Positions 24,111 through 31,600 of a stretch of DNA of 64,000 bases are shown here, in pieces. A program made the translations under genes and the position numbers. A model generated the notes under the pieces. That model searched no databases, was not told where the DNA came from, and saw nothing but the letters and a program-made list of their open reading frames with translations. Numbering within the stretch: position 1 is the first letter of the stretch; each line of letters begins with the position of its first letter. This stretch comes from SFHK01 sp964554795 (GTDB taxonomy: Bacteria > Bacillota > Clostridia > Christensenellales > Aristaeellaceae), in the NCBI GenBank assembly GCA_964554795.1, contig CAZKQB010000002.1, positions 1 through 64,000 on the forward strand. The letters are read 5' to 3'.

Positions 24111-24413
24111 ATGTCTGATCTTCTTGAAGCGCTCATGATCATCTGTTTCGGCCTTTCCTGGCCGATTTCCATCCGCAAGTCCTACACTGCCCGTACCGCC
24201 AAGGGTAAGAGTCTCTTCTTTGAAATCTTCCTGCTTGTCGGCTACATCTTCGGCATCGTGCGCAAGGCCGCTTTCCCGCCGGAGACCAAGAACTGGCTGT
24301 ACTGGCTAGCTCTGTGCGCGTACTGCTTCAACTTCCTCGCCATCTCCATCGACGTGGGGCTGTATTTCCGCAACACCAAGCTGGATAAAATTGCCGCGCA
24401 GACCAAGAACTGA
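24111..24413 (+). CDS. Small PQ-loop/SemiSWEET-like membrane protein
   Basis: The product is 100 aa with three predicted membrane helices (about 5-20, 37-53 and 63-86). The first ends in SWPISIRKSYTARTAKGKSLFF, which follows the PQ-loop/SemiSWEET pattern of a Pro-containing helix end and a K-S/T-rich loop. It is 23 bp after frdA, has its own GAAAGAAGG site, and is the last gene before the operon terminator. It is too short for a classical C4-dicarboxylate transporter, but SemiSWEETs work as dimers of this size. A role in metabolite export or in membrane attachment of the complex is speculation. Confidence 0.6.
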   Translation: MSDLLEALMIICFGLSWPISIRKSYTARTAKGKSLFFEIFLLVGYIFGIVRKAAFPPETKNWLYWLALCAYCFNFLAISIDVGLYFRNTKLDKIAAQTKN

Positions 24414-24432
24414 TTTTTTCCTCGTTCTCACA

Positions 24433-24462
24433 CGCCGAAGTCAGATGACTTCGGCGTTTTTT
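24433..24462 (+). terminator. Intrinsic terminator of the succinate operon
   Basis: A perfect 10-bp stem (CGCCGAAGTC at 24433-24442, GACTTCGGCG at 24447-24456) with a 4-nt loop and a six-T tract, 20 bp after the last operon gene. Confidence 0.9.
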
Positions 24463-24550
24463 ATACTTTTTCACGATAATGCCATTTTGCCCTTGACTTT
24501 TCGACTTTCCATGATATAATATAACCGTTATTATACAGGGGGGGATCACA

Positions 24551-24823
24551 ATGTTTACAAATGTTGGAGCGAAAATCCAAACAGTCGCGAAGGTTGAGTG
24601 TTGGCTCGGTATCATTCTATCCGTCGTCTTCGGCTTCATACGAATGTTCCGCTTTGACGTCGCTGCTTTCGTTTCAGGGCTTTTAACGGTGGTTCTCGGT
24701 TCACTCTTCTCTTGGATTGGCTCTATCTGTCTGTACGGATTCGGTCAGCTGATCGAGAATTCTGATCTTCGCACCGAAATTTGCCCCAAGCAGAGCTCTC
24801 AGCCTTCTGCAGATGAATTCTGA
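24551..24823 (+). CDS. Small two-helix membrane protein, function unknown
   Basis: The product is 90 aa, from ATG 24551 behind GGGGGG. Two hydrophobic stretches (about residues 17-31 and 36-64) are followed by a polar tail ending in a Ser/Gln-rich segment. I recognise no family. It lies alone between two terminators, with a likely -10 (TATAAT) near 24516. The AT content around its start is higher than in the operon before it. Confidence 0.6.
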   Translation: MFTNVGAKIQTVAKVECWLGIILSVVFGFIRMFRFDVAAFVSGLLTVVLGSLFSWIGSICLYGFGQLIENSDLRTEICPKQSSQPSADEF

Positions 24824-24848
24824 TTGGGTCGAATTTCTCCAAAACAAA

Positions 24849-24899
24849 GCCAATGCCGTTCCCAATTAAAAGCACAGAAACGGCATTGGCTTTTATTTT
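24849..24899. terminator. Bidirectional intrinsic terminator
   Basis: A 12-bp perfect stem (GCCAATGCCGTT at 24849-24860 with AACGGCATTGGC at 24879-24890), T-tract on the plus side and A-tract (T on minus) on the other. It lies between convergent genes ending at 24823 and 24905. Confidence 0.85.
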
Positions 24900-24904
24900 T
24901 CTAT

Positions 24905-25744
24905 TTAGTCAGCGTACACCAGACCGTCGAATACCTCGTACTCGTCTACCCAGCCTTCACCAATTTGAAGCATCGCTGAATATTCGCCCTGCATCTTTAC
25001 CCAGCCGCCCTCGTTCAGCTCGGCATCCACGACATACAGCCAGCGGCAATCGTCGGTTGCGCTGATAATCGCCTTTTCTCCAGCCGTCAGCGTCTTAACC
25101 GGCTCTGTGTCGTATCGGGATGCAAGTACGGGCAGGTTCTTCAACAACGTGACAATCTGCCCCATCGGGTATACGTCGCGCGGCACCTCCGTTACAAGAT
25201 ACTCCTCCGTAAGCTGCTCCGCAGTTGCATCCCAGTGATACGCACTGGCAATCACATAATCCGCCGAGCGATACCACGTGCCGAGCAGACGCGCCCGAAT
25301 GATGGCAGTGAAATCTCCGCTCTCGTCAAACGCAATGGATTCAAGCGCCGAGGGCACCATGCCAAGGTCGTACAGCACGCCATCTTTGTACATAAACATA
25401 TACGTAACCGGGTCGTCACTGGGACCATATTCATGGGGCATGATCAGCGTGTAGAAGCCCTGCGCCTGATCAGGGATCTGAACGGTAGCATAATCTTCAG
25501 CAACACTGAAGCAGCTTTCCACGGTGAAGCTCTGGTCGTTTACGATCACGGTAATGTCACCATCGCCATATTCATTTAGTGCTGTCTGAATCTCAACAGT
25601 CGATTTCGTGCCGCTGCCATCCAGATCATCAACGTATTTTTCGCCGATCGCGTGCAGTTTGATCTGCGGCGCCTCCGCAACGGAAACCGTAAGCATACTG
25701 AGAACCATCATGGCAATCAGGGTCAAAATGCAAATTCTCTTCAT
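24905..25744 (-). CDS. Secreted protein with C-terminal SH3-like segment
   Basis: The product is 279 aa, starting at ATG 25744 with GGAAGG upstream. The signal peptide is clear (MKRICILTLIAMMVLSMLTVSVAEA, cleavage after VAEA). The mature part is acidic. Its last ~60 residues (KAIISATDDCRWLYVVDAE...GGWVKMQGEYSAMLQIGEGWVDEYEVFDG in outline) look like a bacterial SH3 module. The middle (about 35-200) is not recognised. It resembles the protein encoded at 145-999 in overall design: exported, mid-size, one SH3-like module. It is probably located in the envelope or wall. Confidence 0.7.
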   Translation of the reverse strand: MKRICILTLIAMMVLSMLTVSVAEAPQIKLHAIGEKYVDDLDGSGTKSTVEIQTALNEYGDGDITVIVNDQSFTVESCFSVAEDYATVQIPDQAQGFYTLIMPHEYGPSDDPVTYMFMYKDGVLYDLGMVPSALESIAFDESGDFTAIIRARLLGTWYRSADYVIASAYHWDATAEQLTEEYLVTEVPRDVYPMGQIVTLLKNLPVLASRYDTEPVKTLTAGEKAIISATDDCRWLYVVDAELNEGGWVKMQGEYSAMLQIGEGWVDEYEVFDGLVYAD

Positions 25745-25821
25745 ATCATATCCTTCCTTTCTTCCTGTAATTTAGACGCGAGGTACCGGCAGAACGTTCC
25801 ATATTTGTTTGGACTTTTTTC

Positions 25822-25850
25822 TTGACAAGCCCCGCTATTCCGAGTACGAT
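25822..25850 (+). promoter_or_regulatory. Promoter of the Lgt-family gene
   Basis: Plus strand: -35 TTGACA (25822-25827), 17-bp spacer, -10 TACGAT (25845-25850), 34 bp before the ATG at 25885. Confidence 0.6.
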
Positions 25851-25884
25851 ATTCCTGAAATTCTTTGCAATTCGGAGGCGCTAA

Positions 25885-26649
25885 ATGCATCCATATCTTC
25901 ACCTTGGATCGATTTCGCTGCCTGCCTATGGCATTTTTTGTGCACTGGGCATTGTTGTTTCCTGTATAATGACGCTGCTTCGTGCGCGCCGTTTCGGCAT
26001 TCGCGCCGACTATGCGCTGCTTGTATATACGATAGCGCTTGTCTGCGGCCTTCTCGGCGCGGCATTCACCTATATGCTGATCACCTATTCGCCGCAGGAG
26101 CTCTTTTCCATGATTCGCCGCGGCGCGTTCCTTCGCGAATATCAGCCTGGTTACGTATTCTACGGCGGTTTTCTGCTCAGCACGGCTGCTGCGCTCTTTG
26201 CATCGCGTCTCTTGAAAACACCCATTCGCGCGCTTTCGTGCGCTTTGCTTCCCAGCCTGCCGTTTGCGCACGCTCTCGGCCGCGTTGGCTGTTTCTTTGC
26301 CGGATGCTGCTATGGATGTGAGGCGCATTGGCTGCCCGGCGTAGTGTATCCGGAGAATACCGAATGGGTCAGCGCTCCCGCAGGCGTCCCGCTTGTGCCT
26401 ATACAGTTAATTGAAGCTGCGCTTCTGCTGATCATAGGCACGATATTGCTTCGGTTGGCCCGTAGTTCACGCGCAAGGCCGCTCCGCGATTACATCCGCC
26501 TGTACGCGCCGGTACGCTTTTTCATGGAATTTCTGCGTGGAGACGTCATCCGCGGTTCGTTCCTGTTTCTTTCCACGTCTCAGTGGATCAGCCTCGTGCT
26601 TCTTGCATTTACTCTTCTCCCGGCATTCCGGGAGCGCGCTTCTGACTGA
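25885..26649 (+). CDS. Prolipoprotein diacylglyceryl transferase family protein (Lgt-like)
   Basis: The product is 254 aa, with about seven membrane helices. The Lgt hallmark region is present as ALGRVGCFFAGCCYG (residues 130-144, Arg 133 equivalent to the essential Arg), followed by the conserved C-terminal VRFFMEFLRGD. Two points differ from classical Lgt: the GNFxNxExxG motif is replaced by GCFFAGCCYG, and the His-Gly-Gly loop reads FYGGF. The Cys-rich form is a known clostridial variant of the family. It probably transfers diacylglycerol to lipoprotein precursors, but a second, canonical Lgt elsewhere in the genome would suggest a specialised role. It precedes the AraC gene by 17 bp. Confidence 0.78.
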   Translation: MHPYLHLGSISLPAYGIFCALGIVVSCIMTLLRARRFGIRADYALLVYTIALVCGLLGAAFTYMLITYSPQELFSMIRRGAFLREYQPGYVFYGGFLLSTAAALFASRLLKTPIRALSCALLPSLPFAHALGRVGCFFAGCCYGCEAHWLPGVVYPENTEWVSAPAGVPLVPIQLIEAALLLIIGTILLRLARSSRARPLRDYIRLYAPVRFFMEFLRGDVIRGSFLFLSTSQWISLVLLAFTLLPAFRERASD

Positions 26650-26666
26650 TCACAGGAGGATTCTTT

Positions 26667-27536
26667 ATGTGCGCCACGCTGCTGACCGAAAGCATTGCCT
26701 GTCCGTTCTCCGAGGAAGCCTACATAAGCTCAATTCCAAGCGCTGAGCAAGAGGGCTACTGCTATTCTCTTCTGCGGCATCGCTTCACCTGTCCAACGCA
26801 CAATCACACGCATTATGAGATTGCTCTCGTCGTCTCCGGACAAATCACCCATTTCGTCAGTGGACAGACCCTTCTGCTTTCGCCAGGCGACCTATTCCTC
26901 GCCCGTCCGACAGATACCCACGCGCTCGACGCACAAAACAGCGCCACGCTGGTAAACATCGCCTTCTCAAAAGCGCATTTTGAACGTTTCCTGCAATACG
27001 CATCGGATCTACCACTTCCGTTCGAACGTCTGCACGGTGCGCTTCCGCTTACGGTATCTGTCGATCCTGCCCGGACGCTGGATGCCTACGAACGCTTCAA
27101 CGCCCGTCGCAGCGCAGTCGGCGCACCGGTTCAGCTGGCACTGCGAGAGCTGCTCTGCGAGCTGTTCGGCCTTCTTCTGTGCGAACCGGCAAACGCTGAT
27201 ACCTGTCCGGAATGGCTGAACACGCTTTGCCGGAAGATGCGCCGGTACGAAAACTTCACAGCCCCCGCTGACACGATGGTGCGTTTGAGCGGCTACAGCC
27301 GTGAGCATCTCTCCCGCAGCATGAAGCGTTACCTTGGCATCACTCCAAGCGAATTTCTCTGTGATCTGCGGCTGGATCACGCTGCCGGGCTTCTTCGGCT
27401 TACCTCCATGCCGGTACTCGACGTAGGTATGGTCAGCGGCTTTGGGAACTCCGCCTATTTTCACCGCAAATTCCGAGAGAAGTTTGGCTTGACGCCCGGC
27501 TGCTTTCGCGCGGCAGTTAATGGAAAGTCACAATAG
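26667..27536 (+). CDS. AraC-family transcriptional regulator
   Basis: The product is 289 aa, with GGAGG 9 bp before ATG 26667. The N-terminal cupin-type sensor domain shows HNHTHYEIALVVSG and LLLSPGDLFLARPTDTH. The C-terminal AraC DNA-binding domain (~190-285) has the first HTH at VRLSGYSREHLSRSMKRYLG and the second ending VSGFGNSAYFHRKFREKFGLTPG. It is followed, 85 bp later, by a Gfo/Idh/MocA oxidoreductase, a common pairing for sugar regulators. It probably responds to a sugar or derivative and controls that gene. Confidence 0.87.
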   Translation: MCATLLTESIACPFSEEAYISSIPSAEQEGYCYSLLRHRFTCPTHNHTHYEIALVVSGQITHFVSGQTLLLSPGDLFLARPTDTHALDAQNSATLVNIAFSKAHFERFLQYASDLPLPFERLHGALPLTVSVDPARTLDAYERFNARRSAVGAPVQLALRELLCELFGLLLCEPANADTCPEWLNTLCRKMRRYENFTAPADTMVRLSGYSREHLSRSMKRYLGITPSEFLCDLRLDHAAGLLRLTSMPVLDVGMVSGFGNSAYFHRKFREKFGLTPGCFRAAVNGKSQ

Positions 27537-27621
27537 TACACTTTTCTATCATTCTATGACAGGACGAATTTCCGCGTGAATGCTATACTTTTCGTAAACC
27601 CTTTTTAAAGGAGAGATGCAT

Positions 27622-28614
27622 GTGGAAAAAATCCGTTATGGTGTAATTGGCCTAAGCATGGGCGCATATCACGCAAAGGGCATTGCCGCACAGCCAGAAA
27701 GCGAGCTTGTAGCCGTGTATGATCCGATCCCGGAGGCCGTAGCCGCCGTCATCCGCGACAGTTGTCCCCTGCGCGTAGCGGAATCATGGCAGGAAATTAC
27801 ACTGGCCTACGATATCGACGTTGTAGTCGTCTGTACGCCCGATCAGCTTCACGAAGAAATGACGGTTTCAGCGCTAGAGAACGGCAAGCACGTGCTGTGC
27901 GAAAAACCAATGGCTCTGACCCGCGAAGCCTGCGCGCACATGATCTCCGCGTCCGAGTCCACCGGCAAAAAGCTGATGGTCGGTCAGGTCTGCCGTTACG
28001 CTCCTGCGTTTGCCAAGGCAAAAGCGCTGATCGACTCGGGCGAAATCGGCGAGCTGTATTATGTGGAAAGCGAATATGCACACGATTATCTGAGAGTCCG
28101 CGGCGTAAACGACTGGCGCGTAGACCCGATGCGCCACGGCCTTCTGGGCGGCGGCTGCCACGCAATGGATCTGCTCAGCTGGATCGCCGGCCGACCTGAG
28201 GAGGTATTCGCCTATTCCAATCACAAAATGCTGAGGGATTGGCCAACCGATGACACGACCATCGCCGTTCTGAAATATCCGAACGATGTCATTGGAAAAG
28301 TATTCTGTAGCATCTCCTGCAAGCGGGATTACACAATGCGCAGCCTGTTCTACGGCTCAAAGGGCACGATCATCTGCGATAACACCAGCCCGGAGATGAC
28401 CGTCTTTGATGAAAACCACGTGCCCCGCAAGCTTTCCATCGACATTAACAACCACAACGTCTTCGCCGAAATCAGCGAAATGACCGCCGCCGTTCGCGAA
28501 AATCGCCTGCCCTCCACCACCGGCTACGACGGCGCAGACACTGTATCTATCTGCCTGAGCGCAGTGGAATCCGCTGCATCTGGTCTTCCGGTAAAAATCA
28601 CCTATCTTCGATAA
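27622..28614 (+). CDS. Gfo/Idh/MocA-family NAD(P)-dependent oxidoreductase
   Basis: The product is 330 aa from GTG 27622, which sits 8 bp from AAAGGAG. The ATG at 27616 is only 2 bp from it and is less likely. The Rossmann motif GVIGLSMGAYH is close to the N-terminus, followed by VVVCTPDQLHEE and the family signature CEKPMAL (near residue 95). The catalytic-region GGGCHAMDLL lies near residue 175. Members oxidise or isomerise sugars and inositols. The substrate is not readable. It is probably under the control of the adjacent AraC protein. A possible -10 (TATACT) lies at about 27584. Confidence 0.87.
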   Translation: MEKIRYGVIGLSMGAYHAKGIAAQPESELVAVYDPIPEAVAAVIRDSCPLRVAESWQEITLAYDIDVVVVCTPDQLHEEMTVSALENGKHVLCEKPMALTREACAHMISASESTGKKLMVGQVCRYAPAFAKAKALIDSGEIGELYYVESEYAHDYLRVRGVNDWRVDPMRHGLLGGGCHAMDLLSWIAGRPEEVFAYSNHKMLRDWPTDDTTIAVLKYPNDVIGKVFCSISCKRDYTMRSLFYGSKGTIICDNTSPEMTVFDENHVPRKLSIDINNHNVFAEISEMTAAVRENRLPSTTGYDGADTVSICLSAVESAASGLPVKITYLR

Positions 28615-28620
28615 AATGAA

Positions 28621-28647
28621 TGCCCGTCAGAGCTTCTCCGGCGGGCA
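28621..28647. repeat. 27-bp hairpin repeat, left copy (possible terminator)
   Basis: A GCCCG...CGGGC hairpin with an 11-bp stem (one mismatch, one G-T) lies between convergent genes. It is 26/27 identical to, and in the same orientation as, the hairpin at 35380-35406 on the other side of the four-gene low-GC cluster. T-tracts are weak at this copy. Confidence 0.75.
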
Positions 28648-28670
28648 CAACTTGTCAAAAATATCGGCCC

Positions 28671-31600
28671 TCAGCTTCGCCTGATCTGCTTCAAGATCGT
28701 AGGATCCTTGAGCTTTGCATCCTCTGCAAACAGAAGTACCTTGGAGATAATCTCCGCTGTTTTGGGGTCTTCATCCGCAAAGGGCAGGAACAGCTTGCCG
28801 CGATGCTGGGAATGAACCGGCAGAACAGAGAGCATCGTGCCGCCAATCTGATGCACAACACCGCTGCCCAGATGGACGCTGTACTGCGCCAGTTCGCCGG
28901 TGATGACAGCATGACGGTCGCGAATCTCCACGTTGTTCAGGTGGAACATCGGCAGCGTAAAGGAAAGCAGCGCAGCACGCATTTCCACCGTGGAATGACT
29001 GGCTTCAGGATCGACGCCGCCTGCATGGGCTACGCTGACGGCCAGATCCACGTCGCGCATGACCTCAGAGAAGATGATCTCTGGCACATCGTCAAGCTTC
29101 ATTTGTTTGCCGGTCTTTGTGTCAAAGAAAGCCACCCATTCCAGCGTAGGTGCTTCGATATCGGCAGGGCTGAACCAGTCAGCCAGAGCCCAGATGGTCG
29201 CTACAATATGTTCCTTGTAGTAGACCTTCTGGATTCCTGCTTCTGCGTCAGCAATCCAACGGCGCGTCTTCAAGCAGGCCATCGTCCGTGCAGGCTGCAG
29301 CTGATTGCCCGCATAGCGCAGGGAGGTATCACGGCCCAGTTCATCGGACGTCTTGACATATAGTTCACGAAACACCTGACGGAACGGCTGCACGATGCGG
29401 TCAGCATACAGTTTCTTCTGGTAAACCAGCCACCGCTGTGCTTTCCAAAGGTGAAAGGGATGGGCGACTACCAGCTCATCTGCTTCATCCAGAGTTGTTG
29501 CGTCACCCGTCGTATCCACCAGAGTCAGGCCATTGACAAATCCGAAGGCGTCATCATGTTTAAATACCAGCTTGTCCAGCATGGGAGCAATAATCGGATT
29601 CCTCATCAGAGAAGCAATCTCTCTTGCAGTAAATACCGTACAAGCCTCCATGGCGTCTTCCAGCATCCGCCTAGCACGGCGCTGCTGCTCTACCAGCTGC
29701 TTCTTCATGTCGTTCAGCTGCAGGATGTACTCGTTCTTCCTGTACTTTGCAGGAATGCTCTTGAGCGCCTTACCGGCTTTTTCGCACAGCACATCAGCGA
29801 CGCCCTGCTCATTCACAGTAATCCGGACAGTTATATCGTCAATACAGTGCGGTTCAAACAGCTCATGGTTTTCTTCCACCAGACGGGTTTCCATACGCAG
29901 CGTCAGGCGCATACTATCCGCATAACCTGCGTTCAGGGCCAGATTGGTCAAAGCAATTTCCGACGCTGTTTTTTCGCTGGCAGCTCGCTGAGCGCCAAAG
30001 CCACGGCTTTCCTTCAGGAACTGCTGGATATAGAGATATCGCGCCTGCAGATCCTCGTCGCCGGAGAGTGGTATCAATGCATATGCCATCAGCAAATCTT
30101 TGTTTCGCTTGGCGATAATTTCTTCCTTTGTGGCGTCCAGCTGCATCCTGCCCAGCACTGCATCCGCATACTTTCTCGCACGAGCATGTTTTGCACCAGA
30201 AGTGATATACTTAGCCGCATCATAGATCAGATTGAAATACTTTTCGCCAACTTCCGCAAATGCACTCCGGAACCAGGCGATATCGAAAGCACCATTTCTC
30301 AGCTCGACAATGGACAAGGGAGTAAAGCGGGCGATGCGCGCCGTGCGTACCTCGTCAAACTCCTCGTTCATATGCGCCATGAAGTAGTATGCCGCGGATC
30401 GGAAACCGGACAGGCCAATGACATCTTCCACCAGCTCGACCCATTCCGGGCTGTACAGTGCCGCTTCAATCAGGCACTTTTCGCCGATCTTCCGTTGCTT
30501 GACCAGCTTGCGCAGATCATCAGCGGTATCTGTCGAATTTGGAACGCACACGGTCAGCAGCCCGCAGAGGTTTTGCGTACGGTCGTCAGTATTGCCATAC
30601 ATGCCATAGTAACTGGAACGCACCAGCTTATCCTTGCCCAGCGCAGCCAGGATTGATGTGAAGTTCTCCGCACCCCAAATACGGTGTATGCCACATACCA
30701 GATGCGAGTACGGTGTTACAGTATCGCCGCGCTTCAATTCCTCATCAATGATGCGACGCACAATCGTTGTGCAAACCTCATCTGCATATTGCAGCATGGC
30801 AAAGTCCTCATCGGTTTCAGGCTTCTCTTTGCCAATGTACTTCTTCAGGCAATCACTCGTTTCCCGTTCGCCCATATAATAGTTGAACACACGCGAGCTA
30901 TAGCGCTGCCCGGAAGAATGACATGCGTTTGAAAGCGTGGTCAGTTTGCCAACATGCTCGGCAGCTAACTCGCTGGACAGAATCCATTCATACAACGCAC
31001 GTCGGCTCATAATGCCCTGATAGCTTGCATGGAGGGCAACCGGGAGAGAGGGCAACGCTTGCTGCAAAGTATAGCTGATGGCACTTCTAAAGCTTTGCGC
31101 CTTCTGCCATGTTCCATTTTGCCTCTGACGCTGCTGATGTGCGCTGTATTCCTTTTGGGATTTCCGCAGCAAATGTGAACCTGCTGCAAATAGCGTGGGA
31201 AAGAGCGTCGAATTGCCATAATTCACATAGGCAAGCAGCAGAGAAAACTCTTCCTGATCAACAATGTGGACAGTCTGATGCCATGTGTATTCGAGCGATC
31301 CAGATATGTCCTGCTCAATCCACAGCTTTTGTCCATCAACCGCGTAGGCAATATAGCACAGAACCGCGCATGCCATCCGTTCCCTATCTTCTACAGGAAC
31401 GTAGTGCTTCACAAGTTCCGTCAGAATCGCGGGAATGTGGAAATTGCGCTGATCCTTTGCCCGATACTTGGGTATTTTTCTATAGTCAGCACCGAAAGCC
31501 ATCTCTACTTCCTGCTGCCAGAAAGCCGTTCTTGCACGGGTGTAAATACATGCCTGCAACAGCCGCTTTGGATCGTTGACATGTTGCTGATACCATGCGT

